From assembly GCA_038093515.1 (NCBI GenBank), contig JBBPSI010000097.1, positions 27,049 through 91,048 on the forward strand: 64,000 nt of DNA, in the 5' to 3' direction. The DNA comes from Butyriboletus loyo. Taxonomy: Eukaryota > Basidiomycota > Agaricomycetes > Boletales > Boletaceae. The translations under genes were made by a program, and so were the position numbers. Positions 1 to 10,854 of this stretch are shown here, piece by piece (position 1 is the stretch's first letter; each line of letters begins with the position of its first letter). The notes below the pieces were generated by a model. It did not search any database and was not told where the DNA came from. It saw only the letters and a program-made list of their open reading frames with translations.

Positions 1-412
1 CTTCGAAGACGACGGGGGTGAGAGAAACGAGAGGCGGGGCGGGGACGGAGGACACGAGTTTGAGCGAGACTGGGCGCTGCTCGGAAGAGGGCCTAGAAGA
101 AAAGGAGGAAAGGTTGTTGTGGACGAGAGTTGCGGAGGGACGTCGCTGGTCATTGTTCGGGACGGACTGGGGACCGGGAGGAGGAGGTGCGATTGATGTG
201 GCGGCGAGGGGTGTTGCAAAGCTGCTCTTCATGCGGGAGAAAAGGGACGTGACAAGCGCAAACGAGGACTGCTCGTTCTCGTCCTCCTCCGAGAACGGAT
301 TGAACGACGTCAAGCTGGTCACATCGTCGCCCACTTTGGTGTTGCTCTGCGACCTACCCGGCGCCATGCTGAGCGTGCTCTGCCCCTGCGAATAAAGCAG
401 CGGCGACTCCAT
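1..412 (-). CDS. 5' part of a minus-strand gene, possibly a Fab1/PIKfyve-type lipid kinase (partial)
   Basis: An open frame runs on the minus strand from an ATG at 412-410 to the window edge with no stop, so the gene is cut by the window. The visible 137 residues are Ser/Pro-rich and low complexity. One conserved-looking block, FNPFSEEDENEQSSFALVTS, is followed by LFSRMKSS at about residues 39-66. From memory, an acidic NPFSEEDE...LVTSLFS block sits near the N-terminus of fungal Fab1 phosphatidylinositol-3-phosphate 5-kinases, where it precedes the FYVE and chaperonin-like domains. Those diagnostic domains lie outside the window, so the name is inference. The gene lies 96 bp downstream of the LTV1 stop on the same strand. 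It could instead be another Ser-rich signalling protein. The frame stays open upstream of the chosen ATG, so the start is provisional. Confidence 0.4.
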   Translation of the reverse strand, partial: MESPLLYSQGQSTLSMAPGRSQSNTKVGDDVTSLTSFNPFSEEDENEQSSFALVTSLFSRMKSSFATPLAATSIAPPPPGPQSVPNNDQRRPSATLVHNNLSSFSSRPSSEQRPVSLKLVSSVPAPPLVSLTPVVFE

Positions 413-508
413 CGTCGCGGACGAGCTGGAGGATGGGAAGCCCGAGTGGCTTTTTTCGGTTCACGCTCAGCGGGCTGGTATGCCTCTTATGGGCAGCGAC
501 TACACAAT

Positions 509-2376
509 CTACAGTTTCCATATCCTACTTATGTTGGTCTTGGACCGCCCCTGTGCCTGCTGCTTAATTTCGGAATCAAACCATTCTTTCGTCGTTTTCT
601 TGTCTGCACGCCGTGCCTGTCGCTCTGCCTTCACAGTTCGTTTGCGTGCCTTTTTGTCTTCTTCCGACTCATCTCGAGGGCGGCCGATGGTCTGTTTGAC
701 CACTTGGAAGCAGCGGGAATGAGCATCGCTGTACCGCGACCCATTGACTTGCATACCTCGTTGCACCTGTTCGTCCTCCAGCACCTGACCCCCCTTGATC
801 CCATCGTTCAACGCGACACTGGGAAGTCCAGTGCGTGAATCAAGCTTGATCTTCGGTACAGGCTTCGACGACCGTGCTCGAATTATGCGTGGATGATTTT
901 CCAGATTCGAGTACGTCGCTGGGGTCCGTCAGCATATCGCACCCTACCCTACCCACCCGGTCCACTCACTCAGAATAGTTTCGCAGTCCCAACGGTCCTC
1001 TTTCTCATTTGCGTCGTAACCTCTGAACAATTCATCGTCGTCCAACTCCTTTACATCATCTTCCCCCGTAGCGACTACCCTTACCCTTTCATCTTGTCCC
1101 AACGCACGTCTGAGCGTCTCTAGCTTGTCCGCACCGGTCTCCCCAGCAAGAACAGGCTTCAGTTTTCGTCCAAGTAACTCGTACCTATCCATGAATTTGT
1201 CCACCATCTCAGCATAGTCCTCCCGAGATGTTATTAGATCCGGGGCAGAGGAAGAAGATAGAGAAGAACTAGTCGACGCTGTTTCCAGTTCATCGTTGTC
1301 CAATGCATCCTCATCCGAGCCGTACTCCTTCGCCATCAACTAGAGGTAACAAGATTATTCGAATAATATCAGTGCAGGACGCGGAAATGCAACGTACTTG
1401 ATCAAAACGTTCATCAAGCGTGAGTAAAGTCTCCGTGCGATATATCGAAGAGCTACTCATGCTGTACCCCGATGCATCCGACGTACCCTTTCGTCTACGT
1501 TTACCACCAAGTACTGGGAGCTTCGGCAGGTTGCCAACTGTATCGCCGCCCTCTGAGTAAACATCATCGTCGGAATCGGGCGGTGGTGGCGCATTCCCTT
1601 TCTCCTTTTTAAATTTTGCAAATCTCGCCTCCCAACTGTCATCCTCGTCTTCTTCGTTGCTCCCTGCCTGAAGGGGTCCGTATTCATAGAACTCATAATC
1701 AACTTCTTCTTCCCCATCCCGTTCACCGTCAAGGACCAGTTCTGTAAAGAAATCGTCTTTCATTTCATCGTCTACGAATGCTTCGTCTTCAAGGGCGTCC
1801 AGTGTCTGCCTGAGGTGAGGATCCATGTCCGGCTGAAACCCGGAGATCGAGGATGGCACGGATTGTTGCGTCTCAAAGTTTCTGGGCATCTCCGTCTTCG
1901 AGGGCAATGCCTCTGCGGGTAGGTCTTGTAGCGACAAGGGGACGTCTGAGTTTGACGTTGTCTTTCCCTTTGATCTGGATTTGTTCTGAGACTGCGGTGC
2001 TTCGACGAGAATGCTTTCTACGTCTTCTTCTTCTGTCCCTATCGCACGGAGGTGTTGCATGTAGTCGTACTCCGTATCATCAAAGTAGATGCCATAGAGG
2101 GCTGCCTCTCCGACGTTGGCACGGACATCATGTTCGATGATTTCTGGAGCGAGGATGGCCTCCAGGTCAGCACGTGTTTTTCCCTGTGCAATCTCGCGTC
2201 GGGAAATACAAAGAGGAGGAAAAAGAGAGACGGACCTTTCTATCGTTTCCCCTCACAAAGGCTTTTAGCACATGTTGCGAGGCATCGGGGTCATGGATAA
2301 GAGGATCTCTTTGTGATCTGTGGACAAGCTGAAAATGCTTTGCCCCTGGCTGCCTGAATATCGATTTTTGGGGCAT
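509..2376 (-). CDS. LTV1: LTV1, 40S ribosomal subunit biogenesis factor
   Basis: LTV1 is a non-ribosomal factor that joins pre-40S particles near the beak (with uS3/Enp1) and is needed for late small-subunit maturation and export. Exons on the minus strand are 2376-2236, 2183-1398, 1339-970 and 918-509, giving 568 residues; introns are 51-58 bp. The N-terminus carries the family signature KHFQLVHRSQRDPLIHDP, followed by FDDTEYDYMQHLRAIG, an acidic middle with LLDGERD...VDYEFYEYG, then LTLDERFDQLMAKEYGSDED, a WDCETIL block, and YSNLENHPRIIRAR near the C-terminus. The tail is very basic (KARKRTVKAERQARR), as expected for the RNA/ribosome-binding end. The first donor is GTCCGT and the last acceptor is CCAG. 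Motif order and length fit the family well. The extreme C-terminus (ISRIWKL) is the least certain part. The gene is head-to-head with TAF2. Confidence 0.93.
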
Positions 2377-2628
2377 CCTCGTCTAGTCAAAGGTTCATCA
2401 AGGATGATCAGATACTTGAATATTGAGCACAGCCATTTGACTTATGTAATGGTTTGTCGGTTGTGCTGGTTTGCGAGTGAATGAATCCCACTCAAAGCTC
2501 CTTGCTCGCTGTTGGTGTCGAGCACGACGCATCGACCAACTTTACCCCTCGTTCTTTACCTTGACTTCGTACAGTCGTCTCTACCAATCAACCGCGCGCA
2601 CGCTCAAATCCGCTCTGCAACGTCACGG
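2377..2628. promoter_or_regulatory. Shared LTV1/TAF2 divergent promoter
   Basis: These 252 bp separate the LTV1 start (minus strand) from the proposed TAF2 start (plus strand). No open frame of note lies here, so it must hold both 5' leaders and core promoters. The TAF2-proximal half is pyrimidine-rich, which is common upstream of fungal start codons. I see no convincing TATA box inside it. The only TATA-like string, ATATAA at 2662-2667, lies in the proposed first TAF2 intron and doubles as the odd splice donor. Co-regulation of a ribosome assembly factor with a general transcription factor subunit is inference from geometry. Confidence 0.5.
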
Positions 2629-5600
2629 ATGCAACGCGAGCACACCCGTCGTGGCTTCTCCATATAAGCATCCTTTTTTTCTCTTCCGTGTCCGCACAGA
2701 CTGACGCTCCTGCGTGCCTTTACTAGCCACCAAAAGGTCGTCTTGGAAATTGACTTCTCGGGCTCGCTTTGGGTGCGTCGCCTTACCTTTGCACCCCTCA
2801 ACGAGCGTCACTCACCGCAGCAACCGCCCCTTCTCACCTCCAGGGATACACCGAAATTACCGTCGTACCAAACAATGCAAACCTACGCACCATTCATCTT
2901 CATTCTAGACAGTGCAGTATGTAGCTCTTCCTGCACTTTCCGCCGTTCTTCTGTTTTGACACCTGGGATTTCCAAGCGATCCATTCAGTCACAATTGCAT
3001 CCCACCAAGCCGAATTCGTCCATCATGATCCGCTTGCACATATCAACGTCTCCACACCACAGGATTGCCATACATACCCAGAACTCAAGAGAAAGCTTTA
3101 TTCCGCACTCACAGAGGGAGATGAAGGAGAGTTATCAATCGCCATCCCAAAAGAGGTTTCCTTGAGACAATCTGGCCATGTTGGACATGCGATGGCAAAT
3201 GGAGTATCCAGTGAAGGTGAACACCCACCTCGTCTTTTGTTTCTTTCGGCGTGGTTGCTCAATTTGAGGTAACACAGTTGCGACCCCCGAGCCACAAATT
3301 CCTGGCCCTTCACAGACACCAGCTCCGGGACCAGAGTTCATGCCTATCGTTGTTCGCATCGAGTATAGCCTCCGAAATCCTGTAGATGGTATACAGTTTG
3401 TCCTACCCGCCGACACGTATCCATATGTGAGTGTATCCAACGGGCGCGTACACTCCATCGAGATCCTCATCTATCGCAGCGTGTTCCTCATGCATACACT
3501 ATCCCTTCCTCTCCTGATGCTGCGAGATGTTGGGTCCCTTGCGTCGATAACCTTTGGGAAAAGTGCACATGGGAATTCGAGTTTGTTGTTCCGAGGTACC
3601 TAGAGGAACCTGACTTGACGCAGCGAGATGAAGATGGCGAGTTTAGCGAGCGACAAGGGGCAATACCCACTGTGGTTGTCTGCAGTGGGGACCTCCTGGA
3701 ACAGGCATGTCTCCGTTCCGTACCATTCCGCCCTACGCTCACCGTGCCGTGGTAGGTTGCTCATCCTAATAACTCTAATAAGACCATCTTCCTCTTTTCG
3801 CAAACGGTCTTGACGTCGGTACAACACGTCGCCTTTGCTGCGGGGCCCTTCCATGTCTATTCGATCGCCGCAGACTCGTCTGAAGAGGTGTCAGGTGTCA
3901 CGCAGCCGCTCATGCATGCGTTCTGTTTGCCCGGTCATGAATCTATGCTGCGCACTTCGACATTATTCTTGCGTTCGGCGATGAACTTTTACAGCACGGA
4001 CTTTGGCTCGTACCCATTTGGTTCATTCAAGGTAGTCGCCGTCGACGGAATGCCAGTTCAACGTTTCGATAGCGCAACCCTTTCGTTGGTCACAGTCGAT
4101 CTTTTGCATAGTGAAGATGCCATCGAGCAAGTAATCGAGACCAGACAGGCGCTCAGTCACAGTCTTGCATGCCAATGGATGGGTATCAATATTCAACCCA
4201 AGACATGGTCCGATATTTGGCTCGTCAACGGGCTTGCACTCTACATCACAGGTCTCTTCATTCGTAAATTACTTGGTAATAACGAATATCGCTACCGGCT
4301 GAAGCGAGACATGCAACGCGTCGTCGAATGGGATAACGGTTCGATGCCGCCAATTTGTCAGCCCCAACATCTCGATCCCCCCGACGCCGCCACGTTTCCG
4401 TTCGTCAACCTAAAGGCACCGCTTGTGCTTCACATTCTCGACCGACGACTTGGGAAGTCCGGCACGTCGCTTGGCCTATCTCGTGTTCTTCCGAAAATCT
4501 TTCTGTCTGCGATCAGTGGCGAGCTACCAAATAATTGCCTCTCAACCCATTCCTTTCTTCGTACCTGTAGGAAGGTGAGCGGTATCGATCTGCGCTCGTT
4601 TGCCGAGCAGTGGATATATGGGAGTGGATGTCCCGCATTCGGGTTCTCTGCGTCATTTAACCGCAAAAAGATGGCCGTGGAGATTACCATGCGGCAGGAG
4701 GCTCCTGCCTACAGAGCTCTTGAACATAATGAAGTGTCGAAATTGCTCTTCAAGCCCGTTCCGTTCTTTGAGGTGTGTCTTTGCCTCACTATATAGTGCC
4801 TAGGTGCTTGCTTCTTATCGTCGTTGACAGGGCCAAATGACTGTTCGCATACATGAAGCTGATGGGACGCCTTACGAACATGTGCTTGACATTAGGTCTC
4901 CGTTCAAGCGCTATGAGGTGCCGTTCAACACAAAATACAAGCGTATCCGTCGAAATACCAAGCGTTACCTCGCCCGCCAAGCAGCTGCACAAGCAGCAGC
5001 AGAAGGTGACGCCGAAGCTGCTGAGGCTATGGGCCTCATCGACATGGGATTCGGGCTAGAGATTTGGGAGAAAGAGAAGGAACGTGAGATCTGGAAAGTG
5101 GCTGATTGGACGGAGGAGGACGAACAGGTTATGTCAGGTGCCACGTACGAATGGATCCGAATGGACGCCGATTTTGAATGGATTGCTGCCATTGCATTCG
5201 AACAACCAGATTTTATGTGGGTCTCTCAACTACAACGTGATAGAGATGTCGTCGCTCAGCTTGAGGTGAGTTTATTCTATATACTCCTGCGTCGCGACTG
5301 CCTGACTCGACTATAGGCTATCCATGCCCTTACCAAACAACCAACTGCTATCGTTTCTAGCACGTTTACGAAGACGGTACTCGTCTCTAATTATTATTAT
5401 CGGATACGGTGCGAAGCCGCGACTGCGCTCGTGAACGTAAGTCGAGATATTTTTCCGTCAGATCGTCGATGACATCGTGGGTAGTGTGCCATTCGACGAC
5501 TTGAATTTTTAGGTCTCTTCCATCTCTTCAAACTCTTCTTACGATACTGCTATGAACCCGAAGAGGCGACGCAAGACCTATTCATACATAATTATGTGCC

Positions 5601-8600
5601 GAAACCAAACGACTTTTCTGACCTTTCAGAGTACTTTGTTCGCAAGGTGCGTTAATGCGTATTTTGTCTAGTCCAAGCAAGGCTCATTGATAGTGCAGGC
5701 GCTTGTCCATTCCATTTCTCAAGTACGATTTGAGAACGGCAAGACTCCCGCGGTAGTCCGACAATTCCTCGTGGATCAGCTGCGGTACAATGATAACACG
5801 GCGAATCCAGTAGGTGTCAGTGAACTTAAGACAGGGTACAAGCTCATTGGGCCTCACAGTACTCTGATGCTTTCTATATCTGCACTCTCATTTCTACGGC
5901 GGCGTGTGCCACGGTATCAACTGCCCCGCCAGAGCGTGGTGAACTCCTGAAGGAAGAAGTACGGTCCGAACATAATGTCGAGGACGCCAATCTACTGAAG
6001 CAAACGGTTGATGAGATCAGTAGATATCGGAGCATGGATAGGTTAATTCCCTCACCCCACAATGTCGTCACAGTTGCAGCTTTGGAGGTTAGTGTTCCCA
6101 CCCTGCATGCAGCCCGGCTTATTTATAAACGGGGTTCAGTTTTACCTTCTCTTGACGGCTGTTAACCTACTTCCAAATGACTTGAGAGTTTTCTTTCCAC
6201 TCACTCGGTGTGTGATTTCCATGATTGTAGCCTTTTTTTGCTTTGCTAAGCGAGATCAGTGAGGGAAACTACACTCAGGTCCGGATCGCTGCCTTCGATG
6301 GACTCTTCATGTCCAAATGGTACACACCCGCTATTATGCGGTATGTTCTGGCAGTGATGGCAAATGACCCTTCGCGCGTTGTCCGGCGCCATGTGGCCCG
6401 TTGTGCATGTCAGAGTCTGGCCCTCCTGGTCTCCATGGGCGAGATGAAGAATGCACTGAAAGATTCCGAATCTTTGCTGATTGAAGAGGATGGCTCTATA
6501 CCTCCTCAAACTAAGGAGGCCAAGAAGAGTGACGTGGACCTCATGATCAAGGTCCTCCGCAAAGACCGCGAGATCGGAAAGAATGAAGTATTGCGCGAGT
6601 TCTTAATGCCGATTGTACTGTACGTGATTTTCACGCCGCCAGTTTCTGTGGCGCACCGACTTAAGCGACAATACTTCCAGTGCCCCTGACGTTGACCAAG
6701 AAGTTCGATGGGGCATCATCAAGCTAGCGGACATCGTTCTCAGAGGTGTCGAAGAAACACCACCTAAAGTCACCATCCACCTTCCTCCAACGCCTGTGGT
6801 AGAACAAGTCCCTCAGCTTCCCCCGGTCAAAGTACCGGTCAAAGCACAGCGACCGATCAAGACTGGTGGTCCACCTCACCGTGCTCATGCAGTATCGGCA
6901 GTTCCTGCTCCTCCAAAGCTCAAGATCATGCCCAGCGCGGCTCGTGCTTCGACCCCATCTGCTGCCACTCCCACCTCCGCCGTTCGTTCGGGAGCTATGC
7001 CACCACCTCCGGTGCCTACGAAGGTCAAGCCAAAGCCAAAGCCTACGGGTGCCATCAAGCAGCTTCATATCCCCAAAGCGCAAACAGGTGGAATGAGCAT
7101 GAACGACTTGCGCGCCTGTCGCAACGCGCTCAAGAAACTGAAGTTGCACAGGAACGCCATGCTTTTTATGCAGCCAGTCGATCCTGTGCGGGACCATGCA
7201 CCCAAGTTTGTTGTCTCCTCATTTTCGTTGTTGATCTATATAATCATGGACCGCTGTTAGCTACTATGAAGTGATCAAAAACCCGATGGACCTAAGTACC
7301 ACTGGCGCCAAGCTGGAGGAAGGCCATTACAAGGATCGCTTTGCGTTCGAGACCGACTTCCGCCTCATGATCGCGAACGCGAAGCAATACAACGTCGCTG
7401 GTAGCTATGCACACACCGAAGCTACATTTCTGGAGACCTTTTTTGAGAAATGTAAGTGGTCGACTCTTAGGCGGTGCTTGTCGCTTAGCAACACGGGGTA
7501 TCAGTGTGGAACCGCATCAACAAAACGCTTGAAGCCGCTAACAAGGCTGCAGAGCCGGCCCGTAAAGAGTTACCGTCTATTGTGGTCAAACAATTGCCTC
7601 AAAAGCTTGCCCTACAACCTACACGGGTTTCAACCCCACTACCGGCACCTCCCCCCGTTGCTGCCGAACAGCCTGCTCCCCGGCCGATCATCAAGCTCAA
7701 AGTGGGCGGTGCCCAAGTCAAACCGACAGAGAAAGTCAATGAGAAGCCGGTTGAAAAATCACCGGAGGTTTCTAAATTACCTAAATTCAAGGCTCGCAAA
7801 CCGAAGATTCCAGATGAGGCGCCCCCACCGTATGTCGATGATGGATCGCACGACCTACTTCAAGAGGTTATCGCGATCGAACGGGAAAAGGATGAAGAGA
7901 AGCGTCAGCGCAAGATGGCAGAATCAAACAAGGAATCACCTCCGGCCAAGGCGTCGGGCAGTAAACCCCCAGGAAAGCGTCGAAAACCAAACGTCGAAGA
8001 CGGTGAAGATGACATTTTGTCGTTCGCCACACCTATATCCAGGAAAGATAAGCCAAGCATGCCTTCTAGCAGCACGAGTACGCCAGTCCCCGAGCGACCT
8101 CCTGCACCTACGCCGAAGACTGCCCCTGCCCCACCCCCCAAGCCCAAGAAGAAGGGACCCGAACCTGCGCCAACTCCCGCATCAGCCCCAGAGGCACCGC
8201 GCATCTCCATCAAAGGGAAAGAGCGAGAGGCTACCAGCGCTCAGCCTACACCTTCAAAGCCTCGGGTTACCCCTGCTACCAGTCCACTAAACGAGAAGAA
8301 ATGTAGAGACATGCTGAGGGTGATTGCAAAACTTCCTGAGTACCCCATCTTCGCCCAACCAGTGGACCCAGTGAGGGATGGCTGCCCCACGTGAGTTTGA
8401 TCCACGAGTAGCACGCTAAGCGGTATTGACCCATGTCCAGTTACTATGAGGAGATCAGCCACCCGATGGACTTTGGTACTATAGGGCAAAAATTGACGGA
8501 AGGCAAATATTCCACGATGGAGGAATTCGCCAAGGACGCCGAGCTCGTCTTTAGCAATTGTCGCAAATTCAATCCTCCTACGACTTACCCTGTGAACTGT

Positions 8601-9121
8601 GCAGATGCGGTGGAAAAAGTATTTAAGAAAGATTGGGTAAAGGTATCTGAGAAAAAGCTTTCTTGGGGAGAGAAACGAAGTTTACAAGGACTAATGACGA
8701 CATTGGTAAAGGAAGACATGTAAGTGCCACCATGGCAGCTTGGCTTGGGATGACTGGATTCATTTTCCCTAGTTCCTTCGTCTTCCGGGAGCCCGTGGAC
8801 CCTGTGCTCTTGGGTATCCCGACGTACTTCCAAGTAATTCCTAAGAAGGATGTAAGGGACCTTAGAACGATTCGCACAAAGCTGGATAGCGACAAGTACG
8901 ACTCGATAGAGGCTTTCGAGGCTGACATGGACCTCATGATTCGGAATGCGATCACGTTTAACGGTGCTGACTCCGAGGTCGGCAGGATCGCGTATGTGGT
9001 CCGGGACAGGATCAAGGAGATGTCGAGCCACATGAAGAGCGGGGGAGGAGTGACGAAGAAGCGCAAGGAAGGGGACCCTAAACCCGCGCCGCAGCCAACT
9101 AAGAAGGCGAAACTTGGCTGA
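2629..9121 (+). CDS. TAF2: TFIID subunit 2 (TAF2) with three C-terminal bromodomain modules
   Basis: TAF2 contacts Initiator DNA and scaffolds TFIID. My model has 20 exons: 2629-2663, 2727-2772, 2844-2916, 2977-3216, 3278-3426, 3480-3704, 3783-4772, 4831-5265, 5317-5436, 5462-5480, 5513-5646, 5699-5809, 5860-6087, 6140-6207, 6251-6619, 6681-7205, 7261-7451, 7505-8390, 8441-8719 and 8773-9121, giving 1823 residues. Residues about 1-590 form the M1-aminopeptidase-like part. The zinc site is dead: where enzymes have HExxH this has HSLAC (about 382-386), and the NEG motif reads VNG. A HEAT-like middle runs to about 1080. Then come a Pro/Lys-rich linker and modules at about 1222-1330, 1580-1680 and 1708-1795. 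Each has PVDP in the ZA loop and a terminal acetyl-lysine-type Asn (KQYN, RKFN, ITFN). Two splice donors are non-canonical (intron 1 ATAAGC, intron 6 GCATGT), so exons 1 and 7 need transcript support. The exon 14 boundaries are also provisional. Confidence 0.9.
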
Positions 9122-9332
9122 GGAACGACTACATTATGAGACGACGCGATAATTCAGTTGTATTTCTTACTCTTACTCTTGTTCTGCTGCTCTGCCATGT
9201 TATTTGCTCTGCATGTTGGAATATTCGATGTTACCGTTGATCAGCGACTTTGTAACGAGACTCGACGCTTCAATTCAATGGTGAATGAACTTGTTGATGT
9301 CCTTTGTCGCCGTCTCCCACTCAGTGAGAGGT

Positions 9333-10009
9333 ATGTCGCAACCGGAAGAGCGAACAGAGCATGAACCCAGCGAAGAGATCGATCCAATATGGACCTCGAG
9401 CCGGACAGCGCGTCAGATATACGCACTCGGAGAAGTAGAGCGGGTTCGCTCATCCGTCCCTTTCTCCCGTCCATCTTGCTAACCCCCCACCATCGCCTAC
9501 CATCCAGGACATTGGACGCCTGCTCTCCCTGGCTGCGTCGTCCGTGTCACTGCTCACGTTGCCGCAAACAGACGGACCCGAGGATGACCTCCCCCAAGGA
9601 GGCGAACGCTCCGAGCAGTTCGTGCTCGAAGTGAGCGAATATTTTGAGCGACTGGACGTGAGTTTGCCCCCGCGCCCTCCTCAATAGTGATCGTTGAATT
9701 GTTCTCGCTTGGCAGTCTATACAGGTCGCCGTCCGTTCGTCACTCGCACACATACGACAGTCTCGCATCGCCCCCTCCGCGATCAATGCGCCACCCCCGG
9801 GGTTCGTTCCTCCGTCGCTGGGCGTGACCATCCCCACGGATGGTACAGGTACAGGTACAGGTACAGGGGCAGGGGCAGGGGCAGGGGAGGTCAGTCTGGG
9901 GTTACAGGAAGAGAGGGTAAGCCGTGACGCATGGGTGGGCATCCTGAATGCCCTCACGCGCCTCAAGGCCGCGCAGGAACTCGGAAACTCAGACAACGCC
10001 GTGGAGTAG
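9333..10009 (+). CDS. MED11: Mediator complex subunit 11
   Basis: MED11 is a head-module Mediator subunit that pairs with MED22 and contacts TFIIH and RNA polymerase II. Exons are 9333-9443, 9508-9657 and 9716-10009, giving 184 residues. The first helix holds ARQIYALGEVERDIGRLLS (across the first splice), then SVSLLTLPQT and FVLEVSEYFERLDSIQVAV, matching the helical core of fungal MED11. A GT/GA dipeptide tract follows the PPPGFVPPSLG block, then a final helix WVGILNALTRLKAAQE. The first donor, GTTCGC, is weak but phase-compatible; the second, GTGAGT, is strong. I chose the ATG at 9333 because it sits 15 residues before the conserved block and follows the family length; in-frame upstream codons exist. 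The gene follows TAF2 by 211 bp on the same strand and converges on TBCA. Confidence 0.85.
9842..9883 (+). repeat. Compound hexanucleotide microsatellite inside MED11
   Basis: Four GGTACA units (9842-9865) run directly into three GGGGCA units (9866-9883). Unit length is six, so copy changes keep the frame and add or remove GT or GA dipeptides in a likely flexible loop. The tract is bordered by GAT upstream and GGGGAG downstream. Confidence 0.9.
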
Positions 10010-10218
10010 ATATGGACACACGGAAATAGAACGAGTTGCAAACGGATCGCCGGGGAAATACGACGAAGAAGAAAACTTTCGTGGGTTGCTAGTATGTCAT
10101 AAGGGTAGATGGAGAAATGACGGGAGTAACAAATGCCACGTAGACATGCGGCTATAGAGTTCGAAGACAACTTCTCAGGAGAGTTGGACGGCCACCGACT
10201 CGATCGCCTGGTAATGAA

Positions 10219-10854
10219 TTAAACTCTTTTGGACGTTTGCGCAGTCGCTTCTGTGAGTTCTTTCTCGGCGTCCAGGAGCTCCTTGACTTCGGAGAGTTCT
10301 GGCCTCGACTTGACGGAATCCTGTGTTGTTGTTTCAGGAGGCATCGACGTCATGTGTGGAATGGAAGACGTACGACGAGCGTCTGGAGTTCCTGGGTCAC
10401 CCTTTCCAGGCGATCGCCAGTGTCCTTGATCATTCTCCCAGACTCTTCGAATATCCTTCTCTATAGAACAGACCATCCAATGGAAACGATCCACCGAAGA
10501 CGATGCGTTGAATTAGCACACTCTCTCATTTCCGCGCTGTGCACGCACGCACGACACGTAGCATGCAAAGCGGGTGTGTGACAGGGGGACACGTACAGCA
10601 TTTTTGATGTCCCACTCTTCCCCGTTCTGCTCAATCATTCGGTCGAGTTTCCGGTGGTGGTCTTCCGCTTCCTTTTTGTATAGAATGTGTTCCTTGAGCA
10701 ACCTGAAACATGGTCATTCATTGTGACATGGTTGACGACGCATGGCGAGATAAGCGGAAATACATCTCGCGTACCGTTTGACTGAGCCGACCTTGATTTT
10801 CAATTGGCGCTGGATGGCCAACTTCTCAGAATCCGCTCCTTTCAGTACCGACAT
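10219..10854 (-). CDS. TBCA: Tubulin-specific chaperone A (cofactor A)
   Basis: Cofactor A captures quasi-native beta-tubulin released by the CCT chaperonin and passes it on for heterodimer assembly in the cytosol. Exons on the minus strand are 10854-10775, 10702-10597, 10460-10374 and 10320-10219, giving 124 residues, close to the usual 105-125. The product is all helical: RQLKIKVGSVKRLLKE, then YKKEAEDHHRKLDRM, then EESGRMIKDTGDRLERVTQE and finally SEVKELLDAEKELTEAT, matching the family's three-helix layout. All four exons join in phase at GT/AG sites. The last intron (10373-10321) ends at ACACAG; reading through it would break the frame. The stop lies 209 bp from the MED11 stop, so the two genes are convergent. 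CCT7, encoded at 43-45 kb, acts upstream in the same folding pathway, though the genes are not adjacent. Confidence 0.88.

Noticed and set aside
18..395. 125-codon plus-strand frame at the window start
   Set aside because: It is antisense to the open minus-strand frame 1-412, which has better composition and an FNPFSEEDE block.
7271..8290. 339-codon plus-strand frame overlapping TAF2
   Set aside because: It is a shifted frame across the exon 17-18 junction and Pro/Lys linker; Arg/Ser/Pro-rich with no motif. The bromodomain frame is the coding one.
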